Shown piece after piece: positions 45,430-54,583 of a DNA stretch of 54,618 nt. The stretch is taken from positions 1 to 54,618 of the IMG/VR virus record IMGVR_UViG_3300037225_000325, one strand, 5' to 3'. The DNA is from a virus. The position numbers were made by a program, and so were the translations under genes. The notes beneath the pieces were generated by a model. It was not told where the DNA came from. It saw only the letters and a list, made by a program, of their open reading frames with translations, and ran no database searches. Within the stretch, counting starts at the first letter, position 1; every line of letters begins with the position of its first letter.

Positions 45430-47535
45430 CTACATCCCAAAGCCCACCGCGGATTGCGCCAGGGACTGAGTTCCTCCTGCATCCGTTAGCACGACCTCGT
45501 TCCCCCCTCCATCCGTGACCCTCACGGTCCCGGTTTGGTCAAACACATTCGCCTTTCCCGTGTAGAGTCCGACCCCGGCCAGGAGTCCCCTCGCGGGAGA
45601 GCCGAACATTGTCTTAAAATTGCCGTTTGCAGGGTCAACCCACAGCGGATCACCATAGCGGCTATGAGATTCAGCACTGGCCTGCACTCCGTCGATCCCT
45701 GCCATCGCAACGTCAGCCTGGACCGCTGTTCTGTAGGCATTAAAATCGGTATAACCAGTGCCTTTGAAATTTGCTACATTGCCGCCATTGGGGCACCAGT
45801 ACACGTTATAGTCGATGTAGACACTGTTGATTGTTCCCCCGTTGGAAGCGATTACAACTGCTGTCCCTGAGTCTTTATCTGTGTGAATAGGGGTCCTATT
45901 TCTTATGACGAGTCCAGCCACCTTGACGTTGGCATTAGTCCCCGCCGATGGCTGAACATGAAAAGCGTGGCCGGCATAGGCAGCAGGGGTGTTGGAAGAC
46001 GAGGGAAGGTGGTCTATAGATATGTTTTGGAAGGCATCCTTTGTCACTCCGTTGGCACTTCCGTATGTCCCTACCCCGTTGACAATCATATCGTAGACAA
46101 TTCCCCACGTAAAACTATTACCTCCAGCCGCTCCGGTAACGGCATTGAGGCTCGGGCCTTGATAAGAATTGTACTGTTTGAATCTGGTAAGAGTATTCCC
46201 TGCCGAATTACCGCTAATCGACAGAAGACCACTCCCTCCTCCACTTCCACCGTAAGGATAGAATGACGTGGGGTAGGTAAAGGGCCAACTGCTGTCAGCC
46301 GTATAGCCGAGGTTGTATCCAGTAATATCGCTGAACGTGAAATTATTTCCGACTATCGAAATGCCTACACCTCTGATGTTATGAAAAAGAAGGTTCGAGC
46401 CAGTTGTCCCGCTTGCGCCGGTTGACAGGCCATACGCCCCGTTAGCTGCGCCCAAGTTATAGAATTGCTCATTGGTAAAACTTACAGTACCAGAAAATGT
46501 AGCCGCCATTGACATTCCGTTTAGGGCATCGTGGTACTTATTTCCGCTGGACGTGACCGGTCCCGTAGACGTCCCGTAGTAGTTTACAACGCTGGACCCT
46601 ACAAGTGTGACGGCACTGAAGTCGCTGTTTGTCACAGTTATCCCAGACGATCCAATGTCTCTGAACCAACCTTCATAGTTTGACCCGACGCCAGGTCCAA
46701 CAATGGTGACACCTGATACCGTAGGGCCGTTAGCCTGGTATAGATACAAAACTGTCCCAGCGGCGTACTTTATCGTACTATTTAGATAAGACGTGCTAAC
46801 CATCGCAGTCCCGTCAAAAATAGTAGCAGAATTGCCACCTTCCATATCGAGGTTAATCCACGACCTGTAGTTATGCTGATTCAGGACTGAGTAGTTTTTG
46901 TTGCTTGCGAGTATTGTCCCAGTGGTCGGGTCTTCTCCCACGTTGACATAGAGTAGCGTGCCTGTCGTTTTCCAGCAGACATGATTTGAGGTGGGAGTGG
47001 TGCAGCTTGCGTTGTCTTTCGTGTCAACCGTGAGGAAGATATCTGAACCGGCCTTGCGGTACACAGCGACCTTAACCTCTGTATCTGCCGTTGTATGGTA
47101 GACGTTGCTGCCGTCTGAGGTCCATGACAGGGTAGCAGGATCATAGAAGGCATACAGCTTTGGTTTCGCTCCTGTTCCGTAACTCGTAGTTGTAATCGTA
47201 TCATTACTGGCTGCCGTTCCCCCAGCTCCAGTGGTGGCGTAAAAGCTGTACCAAGTGTCCCCAGAGTTCATATATACGATCTCTCCGTGAGACAGGGTAC
47301 AGGCTTCGTTGCCGGACTTGTTGACGTCTTCAGGATGGTGCAGCCAGGGAGAGGCAAGCGTTCCGCTGTTGCTCGTGGCTCCTGCCGCTGCCACCCAGTA
47401 ACAGCGAGTCACAGTTGCGGGACAGGTTCCCGCGCCGCCAGCCGTCCCGTAGCCACCAGACACACAGGTCGCGGCGTGGCTGAACCCTGCCAGCACCAGA
47501 AAGATTGCAAGAGAAAGAAAGAGTTTGAGTTTCAT
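45430..47535 (-). CDS. Exported right-handed beta-helix protein (spike-like)
   Basis: 701 residues from the ATG at 47535 (AGGAGGGCCACC). A Sec signal peptide: MKLKLFLSLAIFLVLAGFSH with cleavage after SHA. The mature part begins with YWVAAAGATSNSGTLASPWL, as in beta-helix pectate-lyase-like proteins, and continues with regular short Gly/Asn/Ser/Thr strands (TVSGVTIVGPGVGSNYEGWF, GITVTNSDFSAVTLVGSSVV). The C-terminus is the VFD...VRVTD...DAGG module. A spike or depolymerase is likely; a signal peptide on a virion protein is unusual. Confidence 0.75.
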   Translation of the reverse strand: MKLKLFLSLAIFLVLAGFSHAATCVSGGYGTAGGAGTCPATVTRCYWVAAAGATSNSGTLASPWLHHPEDVNKSGNEACTLSHGEIVYMNSGDTWYSFYATTGAGGTAASNDTITTTSYGTGAKPKLYAFYDPATLSWTSDGSNVYHTTADTEVKVAVYRKAGSDIFLTVDTKDNASCTTPTSNHVCWKTTGTLLYVNVGEDPTTGTILASNKNYSVLNQHNYRSWINLDMEGGNSATIFDGTAMVSTSYLNSTIKYAAGTVLYLYQANGPTVSGVTIVGPGVGSNYEGWFRDIGSSGITVTNSDFSAVTLVGSSVVNYYGTSTGPVTSSGNKYHDALNGMSMAATFSGTVSFTNEQFYNLGAANGAYGLSTGASGTTGSNLLFHNIRGVGISIVGNNFTFSDITGYNLGYTADSSWPFTYPTSFYPYGGSGGGSGLLSISGNSAGNTLTRFKQYNSYQGPSLNAVTGAAGGNSFTWGIVYDMIVNGVGTYGSANGVTKDAFQNISIDHLPSSSNTPAAYAGHAFHVQPSAGTNANVKVAGLVIRNRTPIHTDKDSGTAVVIASNGGTINSVYIDYNVYWCPNGGNVANFKGTGYTDFNAYRTAVQADVAMAGIDGVQASAESHSRYGDPLWVDPANGNFKTMFGSPARGLLAGVGLYTGKANVFDQTGTVRVTDGGGNEVVLTDAGGTQSLAQSAVGFGM

Positions 47536-47545
47536 GGTGGCCCTC

Positions 47546-48574
47546 CTAATTCCCCGTCCAGGAACCGTTCTGACCAAGCAAATCCCAATAACCTGTCACT
47601 TCACACCCAAGAGTAATAGCGGTCTGTCGCACAGTTCCAGATATGATACCACCCGTACAGGTAGCTCCTGCCCCCGCCCCTGTGCAACATGCCCACGGAG
47701 CACCGGCGGCAGTACAGGATGTGGCTCCTGCCCAGTTAGTTGCGGCAAAGTAAAAAGTATCTGTCCCGTTTGGCCTTAGCTGAATCGTCTGTGCTGCAAT
47801 CACCATTTTCGATACCACCGTGCCAGCTACGGCTGGAGGCAATCCAATTATCTTGGTTGCCGTGGCTCCTGAGTTATTGCCTATGATAATTTGGGCATTG
47901 GGAACTTTCTTAACGGATACCGAAGATAGGACATAATTCACAGCCTCGCTTGCTACCTGAGAGAATACAGGGTCGGTTGTGTCCGCTGCTCCTGCCTTGA
48001 TATACCAAACCAACGTTCCGACAGTGGGAATGAATGTTGTTCCTGTCACGCCGCCCAAGGACACTCGGAACCCTGTGCCTGGAGTTGTAACGGCACTAAA
48101 GGTGGCCGTGACCATGTAGGTCGCACCCGCTTCGATTCCCATAGCGACGGTTTTGCTGAATGAGTTGGCCCCGTTAGTGGTGTCGTTGATAGTCATAGTG
48201 CCCGCTGCTTCCGCGAAGTACCCTGCACCTACAGTATGATGGACAACCGTATAGGCCGGGGCAGCTCCAAAAGCCGCAGCAAGTTCACTTCCTCTCGTCA
48301 GACCGACAGCAAGAGGGGGAGAGTAGCCTGTATAGGTCGCAAAGCCGCCCGTGGTATTTACCGCAGTAGCAAGCGCCGTCGCCACTCCCGTTCCCGGCGT
48401 GATTCCACCTAACGCTGTCCCACCGCTATTGGTCTGGATGTCGCCTGCAGAGCCGCCGGGGGTGGCAGAGCCGGAAGAGCCGCCACTATCGAACCCCCAG
48501 CCGAAAGCATATACGTTAGATGACGCCCACAGGGTAAAGAATGCGATAAGTATGAAACTGAGTAGTTTTTTCAT
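47546..48574 (-). CDS. Exported fibre-like protein (342 aa)
   Basis: A signal peptide MKKLLSFILIAFFTLWASSN with VYA cleavage, then a Gly/Ser linker and beta-rich sequence (AGDIQTNSGGTALGGITPGT as in fibre proteins; AAFGAAPAYTVVHHTVGAGY). The C-terminal part has CTAAGAPWACCTGAGAGATC, a Cys/Gly-rich knob. Between two other exported proteins. Likely a fibre tip or receptor-binding protein. Confidence 0.65.
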   Translation of the reverse strand: MKKLLSFILIAFFTLWASSNVYAFGWGFDSGGSSGSATPGGSAGDIQTNSGGTALGGITPGTGVATALATAVNTTGGFATYTGYSPPLAVGLTRGSELAAAFGAAPAYTVVHHTVGAGYFAEAAGTMTINDTTNGANSFSKTVAMGIEAGATYMVTATFSAVTTPGTGFRVSLGGVTGTTFIPTVGTLVWYIKAGAADTTDPVFSQVASEAVNYVLSSVSVKKVPNAQIIIGNNSGATATKIIGLPPAVAGTVVSKMVIAAQTIQLRPNGTDTFYFAATNWAGATSCTAAGAPWACCTGAGAGATCTGGIISGTVRQTAITLGCEVTGYWDLLGQNGSWTGN

Positions 48575-48577
48575 GGT

Positions 48578-48937
48578 TTACATCCCCTGGTTCTTGTAGT
48601 AGACAATGCAGGTTGCCCCGGTCCCGGATATGCTTAGAAAAAGCCCTTTGTAGAAAACAGTTGGAAGAGCCGATCCGCCGCTATATGCCGCCCCGATCGT
48701 AATGCCAACGCCGACCACGTTCCCCGATGCAGCCGAGTCGTTGTCGTAGACCGTGCAGGTTGCAGTATTTGTCCCGTTGGTAAGTGCTTGAACCCCGCAG
48801 AGGGTCCCGCCTTTAGTTGTATTCTGAATTGTACCCGAACTCGTCTGAAGCCCGCTTGAGATGCAGGGCGAATCTGCTGCTCCCGCGAGAGACACTGTGG
48901 TCAGGAAAATAACTACGGCAAGGATTATTTTCTTCAT
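48578..48937 (-). CDS. Exported small protein (119 aa)
   Basis: ATG at 48937. Signal peptide MKKIILAVVIFLTTVSLAGA then ADSPCISSG. The mature ~98 residues are beta-rich with four Cys (CTVYDNDSAASGNVVGVGIT, ISGTGATCIVYYKNQGM), suggesting disulfides in an oxidising compartment. Role unknown; part of the fibre cassette. Confidence 0.65.
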   Translation of the reverse strand: MKKIILAVVIFLTTVSLAGAADSPCISSGLQTSSGTIQNTTKGGTLCGVQALTNGTNTATCTVYDNDSAASGNVVGVGITIGAAYSGGSALPTVFYKGLFLSISGTGATCIVYYKNQGM

Positions 48938-48945
48938 GGGGCCTC

Positions 48946-49044
48946 CTATGGTTTCAAAATCTGATATGTAAACGTCTGCCCTCCGGCTGTTAATAAGCAT
49001 TGAGGGCTTCCTGGTTGCCATGTGGGGTCGAAGAAACCTATCAT
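48946..49044 (-). CDS. Possible small ORF (32 aa)
   Basis: MIGFFDPTWQPGSPQCLLTA, then GGQTFTYQILKP. AGAGGA lies 9 nt before the ATG. The surrounding 225-bp gap also has shorter frames at 49110-49160. Could be a degraded fibre fragment. Confidence 0.4.
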   Translation of the reverse strand: MIGFFDPTWQPGSPQCLLTAGGQTFTYQILKP

Positions 49045-49162
49045 ATCCTAATTTCCTCTTAAAATTCTCCAGTTTGTCCCGTTGCTCTGCATATCACACC
49101 ATCTACTTAAAATCCTATCTATAGGCCGCAAATAGAAGGATTAGCATCTGCATAAGTTACCT

Positions 49163-51259
49163 CTAATTAGTTTCAATTTTCCATCCAAAAGTCCATGTAG
49201 TTACTCCTGGAACGGCGGTACAGTTGACAGTAAAATATGTTGCGCCTATCGTGTCTACCCATACAGCCCCAATAGGAGTGGTAGTTGTATTGGTGCCCGT
49301 AATTGTTATGTTTTCTGCAAGAGGTGTGACATCCAAGCCATGAGCAATAACAACTGATGTCGCAGCTGCAGCTATCACGTTTGAGCCATGGGCTGTCGTC
49401 TTCAGTAATCCAGTATTTCTTGTGATGTCATAGGTCAGCAGTTGAGCGTTGGTTAGGCCGGTTGCAAATTTCGTAGCGAATGAGTTAAGGGTTGCGTTGT
49501 TTCCAATGATTTTGAGGTTGCCTGCCGCAGGGACAGCCGATGATGAAAAAAGATAGAATGCAGTCTTTCCAGTCGCAGCACTGGTATCATTAGAGAAGTG
49601 GTTTCCAATTACCTCTGCGTACGTGTCTGTTGTCTGGGGATCGAGTACCAGAGTCTTGTTGCCCGTTGTTGCATTGACAGTCCCGGTCTGCCCTCCGTTA
49701 CTGCAATCATTAAAGGTGACGCCTTGTATCTTGCTGTACTTCGCCTGAGAGTATATCCCATACCCTTCACTGTTGATGTAGGTGCCCATGACCGTGAGCG
49801 AAGTCCCCGGCGCGGCGTATATTCCCTGAGTAATCCATGGTCCTGTCTGATCCAGATACCCAACTTGTTCTATCCGCCCACCCATGACGGTAAGAGAACC
49901 TGCAAGGATGCCAATGCCACGAGTCGCTGTTTTCGTTATGGAGGGGTTATTGACTAAGACATTTCCACTTACGATGTGTATTCCTTCCCAGATAACCGCC
50001 CCAGGGATGTTTGTATGAGAAATCTGAGGAGCATTCAGGATAACCGGGATGTAAGAGTCAATATGGATTGCCGCGCTGATAGCGGGAGTGCCACCCCCAG
50101 CCCAAGGGGACTCAACGAAAACGGGATCACTAACAGTGATGGCTCCTTTTTCCATACCCGCGTAGGTCCCTGTGATGTAAAGCCCGGCATAGACAGCCCT
50201 GTAGGATTGGATGAGGGATAATTGAATCATGTTGGCCCGATCTATCCAATAGTCGTACAGGTTGTGTTCTGCCTGGATGTTATGAACACGGATGTTTGCA
50301 GAAGCAGCGCCGATCTTTAACCCTGCCGTGCAAGAACTTAACCACAGATTGTGGATGGATACCCCGTTAGAGCCTGGGGCGATCTCTAAGGCAATAGTGG
50401 CGGCACCCATTCCACTTGATACATCACCTTGTATTATCTCCATGTCGCTAATGGTAGCCCCATTAGAGGCCATTTTAATAATGCCACCAGTTATCAAATG
50501 ACTACCGGCGAGAACTGTTGCTCCTTCTCCTGCTCCATAAAAGTTGAATCCCTCCCAAACTCCATTAGTAATTAAAACTTGTGAGGCTAAATAGTATCCA
50601 CCGGCGGGAACATAAACGCTTCCTCCAGTCCCGGTAGTCAAAACCGAGGCTATGGCACATTGAAACGCGGTACTGTTATCTGTTCCTACCAACGTAGAAT
50701 AGTTTAGACCAGCAATGGCCCCAAACATAGTTGGTGTGGCATAGGTAAGTCCACGAACTTGGCCGGAAGAGAAGCCGTAGAAGACTTGACAAAGCCCGGC
50801 ATTGAATGAAGCGTCAAAAGTTAATAGTCCAGTTCCGGTTTGTGTAATTCTCCCTGAGCCAGGTGCAACCATAATGGGGACAGTGCTGGTAAGACTTCCA
50901 GTGAAGGTAAGGGAAGAAGTTATAAACAGCCCCTTTCCAGCGGCTACGGCAGCAGTATGAGCAGCAGAAAGGGTAGCGTACATCCCGCTATTCACCATTC
51001 CAGCCAACCCTGGCCATAAATTGCCCAACTGTATTTTTCTGTTCATCGGCACAGTCAAGGGGTTCTTTACCGTCACTACAATGTCAGTGGCGGAAGGCGC
51101 AGTATCCTCAGTCAGTGTTTGTAATGGATAAGGCAAGGCATTACCCGAACATACCCACGAAGTCCCGTTCCAAAAACAAGGCGGGGACTGAGAAAAAGAA
51201 CTGCTGGCAAGAACCATGATCAGTAATGCCGCAATCGATAGTGTCCACAACTTTTTCAT
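49163..51259 (-). CDS. Exported tailspike-like beta-helix protein (pectate lyase type)
   Basis: 698 residues. Signal peptide MKKLWTLSIAALLIMVLASS with SFS cleavage. Then a short adapter (CFWNGTSWVCSGNALPYPLQ) and a beta-helix with TDNSTAFQCAIASVLTTGTG and SVYVPAGGYYLASQVLI, the start seen in pectate-lyase-3 spikes, followed by many short strands (GILAGSLTVMGGRIEQVGYL, YSKIQGVTFNDCSN). The C-terminal ~100 residues (AATSVVIAHGLDVTPLAENI) are a beta domain found in fibres. Likely degrades host polysaccharide. Confidence 0.8.
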   Translation of the reverse strand: MKKLWTLSIAALLIMVLASSSFSQSPPCFWNGTSWVCSGNALPYPLQTLTEDTAPSATDIVVTVKNPLTVPMNRKIQLGNLWPGLAGMVNSGMYATLSAAHTAAVAAGKGLFITSSLTFTGSLTSTVPIMVAPGSGRITQTGTGLLTFDASFNAGLCQVFYGFSSGQVRGLTYATPTMFGAIAGLNYSTLVGTDNSTAFQCAIASVLTTGTGGSVYVPAGGYYLASQVLITNGVWEGFNFYGAGEGATVLAGSHLITGGIIKMASNGATISDMEIIQGDVSSGMGAATIALEIAPGSNGVSIHNLWLSSCTAGLKIGAASANIRVHNIQAEHNLYDYWIDRANMIQLSLIQSYRAVYAGLYITGTYAGMEKGAITVSDPVFVESPWAGGGTPAISAAIHIDSYIPVILNAPQISHTNIPGAVIWEGIHIVSGNVLVNNPSITKTATRGIGILAGSLTVMGGRIEQVGYLDQTGPWITQGIYAAPGTSLTVMGTYINSEGYGIYSQAKYSKIQGVTFNDCSNGGQTGTVNATTGNKTLVLDPQTTDTYAEVIGNHFSNDTSAATGKTAFYLFSSSAVPAAGNLKIIGNNATLNSFATKFATGLTNAQLLTYDITRNTGLLKTTAHGSNVIAAAATSVVIAHGLDVTPLAENITITGTNTTTTPIGAVWVDTIGATYFTVNCTAVPGVTTWTFGWKIETN

Positions 51260-52969
51260 TTACCACCCTCTCCTTGCAACGACCCGTTGCAACCAGTGTG
51301 CCGCCGTTACGGCTCCGTACTGCCATGTTGAATAGGATAATGCGCCCAACGCCCCGCCCCCCGTTTGGTACTTAATACTATTCCGGTTCAAATGGTCAAG
51401 GGTTATGGGGACGTTTACCCCGTAAGCGTTGTTGACATCGCGTATCCACTGCGTTCTCATCCCCGTCGTATAGCCAAGCTCCCCCGTTACATTGACGAAA
51501 TCCAGCGTGGAAAAGAGAGGCATCACCCCTATATTGTGGGTAAAAGTGATGACCTGGCTTGCTGAGATTGTCGAGACCGCGATATCTCCTGAATCGTACA
51601 TCCCCTGATAAGCGTAGGGGATAATCCCTGTAATTGCCGATGCACCTGCCGTCGCCTCTCCTACGAAAACTTTCGTGGTTGGCACGGCAGCAGATCCGTT
51701 GCCCACATACATCTTCATTTCGGATATATTGAAGGTATACTGGTTTGAGGTGACGCTCGGGGTTCCATACCACTGATATACGGGGGCTAGTACCGTTGAC
51801 CCGCATGTCCCGTCAAAGGGATCAATCCAGAGATAATTAAGCCCGGAAGCCGTCAGCAATGTCCATGAAGCAGCCGTAAATGAGCCTACCAGGTCGGTAG
51901 TCCCGAACACCCCGTATGGAAGCCCTCCAGCGGTCCACTTTGTTCCCGTAACGACCAGGGGCACGGCAGCACTTAGATTTTGTGCTGCTATAACCAATGT
52001 GCCGGATGTCGCTGGGAGAAAATTAGGCAGGCCGCCAGTGGTAATGGGGCCAGACAGTACAGTGTGCCGCACTGGGACGAGGTTCTGCGGGAGAGTCAAT
52101 ATTTTCCCGTACCATGATGTTCCATCGCTAAAAATAGTTATCTCATCATACGGGACAAGCGTCGGGTTGACTTTTCCATCGACGGTCGCAATGATCGTGA
52201 CTGTGTACGTCGTGCCGGTATAGGCATTTTTGATCTTCAGCCACGAGCCGGGAGGAACAGTAGAAGCTCCAGGCAGTGTCAGGGTGATGCTCAATGCAAG
52301 TGCGCTGCTCACGACATAGGTCTGAAAAAGGCTTGCATAGGTAAAAACAGTATCAGCCGATAATGGCACTGTGGGGTAAAGGGGCATGGCGCTCCCAGAC
52401 CCTTGAGGATAAATGATACCGGAAGCCACGACCGAGACACTTGAATCAAGGGTGGTCGAGATCCAATTAACAGTCACGGTCGTAACCCCTCCACCCATCG
52501 AAACAGCCGAGACGTACCCGTAAATATACCCGCTCGTGACGGTGGCCTGTACAACCGTGCCAACTGAAAAAATAGACAGGAAGTTCCCCACCATGGAAAA
52601 TTGAGTTGGGCCTACATACAACGGCGCTACCGATTGAACGATGAACTGAAGGGTGGAGGGGACTTCGTTCGGCATTGACGAAACATTATCCTTTGACCAG
52701 ATAAGGTTGCCGTTGATGTCATAAAGCACAAGTTTTGTGTAACCGGTAAGCCACACATCGGCTTCTCCGTTTGAATCGAGGACTATGGGGTCTGTGTTGG
52801 CAGTCCCGCCCGTTGAATCGGTGTAGGTGGCCATAGGGTAGGTGGGAGGCGCCCCGAAAACGACAGCGGTCCCCGGCAGGACCGTGTAGAGATAACCTCC
52901 GGCCAGGGGAATCCCCGTACCAGGGTAAAAAGCCTTAAAGCGAGGTGTGGGGCACAGACTTACTGACAT
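51260..52969 (-). CDS. Tail fibre/spike protein with virion-binding N-terminus
   Basis: 569 residues, no signal peptide. The N-terminus (RFKAFYPGTGIPLAGGYLYT, YPMATYTDSTGGTANTDPIV, LDSNGEADVWLTGYTKLVLY) is the podovirus tail-fibre head-binding type domain. The middle has beta modules including ITLTLPGASTVPPGSWLKIK; the C-terminal ~110 residues contain HNIGVMPLFSTLDFVNV. Abuts the exported spike gene without a gap. Unlike its downstream neighbours it can plausibly attach directly to the virion. Confidence 0.8.
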   Translation of the reverse strand: MSVSLCPTPRFKAFYPGTGIPLAGGYLYTVLPGTAVVFGAPPTYPMATYTDSTGGTANTDPIVLDSNGEADVWLTGYTKLVLYDINGNLIWSKDNVSSMPNEVPSTLQFIVQSVAPLYVGPTQFSMVGNFLSIFSVGTVVQATVTSGYIYGYVSAVSMGGGVTTVTVNWISTTLDSSVSVVASGIIYPQGSGSAMPLYPTVPLSADTVFTYASLFQTYVVSSALALSITLTLPGASTVPPGSWLKIKNAYTGTTYTVTIIATVDGKVNPTLVPYDEITIFSDGTSWYGKILTLPQNLVPVRHTVLSGPITTGGLPNFLPATSGTLVIAAQNLSAAVPLVVTGTKWTAGGLPYGVFGTTDLVGSFTAASWTLLTASGLNYLWIDPFDGTCGSTVLAPVYQWYGTPSVTSNQYTFNISEMKMYVGNGSAAVPTTKVFVGEATAGASAITGIIPYAYQGMYDSGDIAVSTISASQVITFTHNIGVMPLFSTLDFVNVTGELGYTTGMRTQWIRDVNNAYGVNVPITLDHLNRNSIKYQTGGGALGALSYSTWQYGAVTAAHWLQRVVARRGW

Positions 52970-52978
52970 AATGTTCTC

Positions 52979-54583
52979 CTATAGAAAGGGCTTTACGCCA
53001 AGTCCTTCCCCGACCTTTATTTTTTCGATCAGTTCATCGAAGGCAGTTTTTGACCATTCGATCCTCTGGGCATGAACCATCTCTATCCGTTCAAGACAGA
53101 GGTCTGTTGCTTCTTTTATCGTATTCCCTATCCCGATGACAGCCCCAAGGTTATCGCCCTTGTCCTGGGAAATCGAATAAATCTTGCTCTTGTCCCCGTA
53201 TTTGTTCCTGATCTTCACCCACTCTTCTATTTCTTTCGGATACTTGACTTCCACGTCGAAATTATCCTTCCCCGCCGAGGAGTGGAACTTGAGGATAGCC
53301 CCATATTTGGCCCCTATCTCTATCTTGGGCGGCTTCCCTCGGGCTACATCGCAGACGACACGGCTCCAGTTCTTGATGAGCTTACCGCACAGCACTTCAG
53401 ACGAGGGCGACCCGGCCCGGCAGCATATATCGAGCGGGAAGCACTTACCTTTCTTGGTGATGATGCTTTCCATCGAGTAGAGGCCCCGGTAGCCGGCGAG
53501 AGGCATAGTCTTCATGTCGGACGCCTTTTTGATCCCTTCTGCGGTGAAGAATGGAGCCATGCAGTCGTTTACATTCTTGATTATATGAGGTAAATCATCA
53601 TTTTTGTACATCCTTCCGATCAGGGCATCGCCTTTCTTCTCATACCCTATCATACCCCAGTCGCCGAATACGCCGTCCGAATTAACCCCGTCATATCCAG
53701 GCTCGCAGGCGGCGTCGAGGATGCTTTCACAGATGAAGACGATCTGTTCTTTCCTCACCCCGAGGTCATAGGCGAGTTTGTCCATGAAATAAAGGAAGTC
53801 CTCGATGGTATTGTCCACGCCATCAATCACGGTGGTCTCAAAATCTCCGCGATAGCACGATGACTTTATGACCAACTTGGCCCCCTTCGGCTGTTCCTTG
53901 CACCACTCTCTGAGTTCGTCTATCCCTCCCTCGATGATGGTACAGGGGATAACAGGCAGACCGGCTTTATCGAGGGTTTCCTTGAAGAGTATCCGGTCGA
54001 TCTCGTATATTTCTGCCAAACCACTACCAAAGACGAATTTCCCCCTGCTTCTCAGGTCTTCCTGCAGGGCCCCTTTGTAGAAGTCGAAGAAGGTGAACAG
54101 GTCAACGTCTTTGATGCCCGGCTCGAAGTATTCCAGGCGTTCGATGCCCTTAACGCCGTCCCCGATCATGGCCTTGTCGGACGTTGGAAACGAGGATTCC
54201 CACGGGCAGTAATATTCTCTCTTCTTGAACTCCGTCATTTCTTCAAGGATGTACCCGAAGAGTCCGAAGTCGTAGCACCGGACAGTCATATCGGAGATGT
54301 CGTCAGGGGCAGTCTTGATGCCTTTTGCCTCTTGATAATCCCCACTATGGAGTCCTTCTTCCTCGGCCTTATCCTTGATCTTCTGCCATGTAGGGTTATC
54401 GTGCATCTTGAGGAATCCTACGGCCTGCCTGCGGGTAAGGAAGAGCTTACCATCCGGGGAAAATCCTTTCATATCCTCTGTCACGTTCTTGAGTTTTTTG
54501 GCAGAGATAAGGCTCTTGTGCGAATCATTTTCACGGCCCGTGGTGATGGTATCGTCCTGCTTGATGGAGGGTTTTAGGGTCAT
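52979..54583 (-). CDS. ATP-grasp enzyme (PurD-like core)
   Basis: 534 residues. Residues ~200-420 look like ATP-grasp: LFKETLDKAGLPVIPCTIIE, KLVIKSSCYRGDFETTVIDG (the nucleotide-binding Lys), IVFICESILDAACEPGYDGV, MPLAGYRGLYSMESIITKKG and FPLDICCRAGSPSSEVL (metal-binding end, like the ENxRFGDPE region of PurD but altered). The N-terminal ~190 residues do not match PurD. Could ligate an amino acid or sugar acid to a carboxylate. Located between ejection and fibre genes, so virion or surface modification is possible. The reaction is unknown. Confidence 0.72.
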   Translation of the reverse strand: MTLKPSIKQDDTITTGRENDSHKSLISAKKLKNVTEDMKGFSPDGKLFLTRRQAVGFLKMHDNPTWQKIKDKAEEEGLHSGDYQEAKGIKTAPDDISDMTVRCYDFGLFGYILEEMTEFKKREYYCPWESSFPTSDKAMIGDGVKGIERLEYFEPGIKDVDLFTFFDFYKGALQEDLRSRGKFVFGSGLAEIYEIDRILFKETLDKAGLPVIPCTIIEGGIDELREWCKEQPKGAKLVIKSSCYRGDFETTVIDGVDNTIEDFLYFMDKLAYDLGVRKEQIVFICESILDAACEPGYDGVNSDGVFGDWGMIGYEKKGDALIGRMYKNDDLPHIIKNVNDCMAPFFTAEGIKKASDMKTMPLAGYRGLYSMESIITKKGKCFPLDICCRAGSPSSEVLCGKLIKNWSRVVCDVARGKPPKIEIGAKYGAILKFHSSAGKDNFDVEVKYPKEIEEWVKIRNKYGDKSKIYSISQDKGDNLGAVIGIGNTIKEATDLCLERIEMVHAQRIEWSKTAFDELIEKIKVGEGLGVKPFL

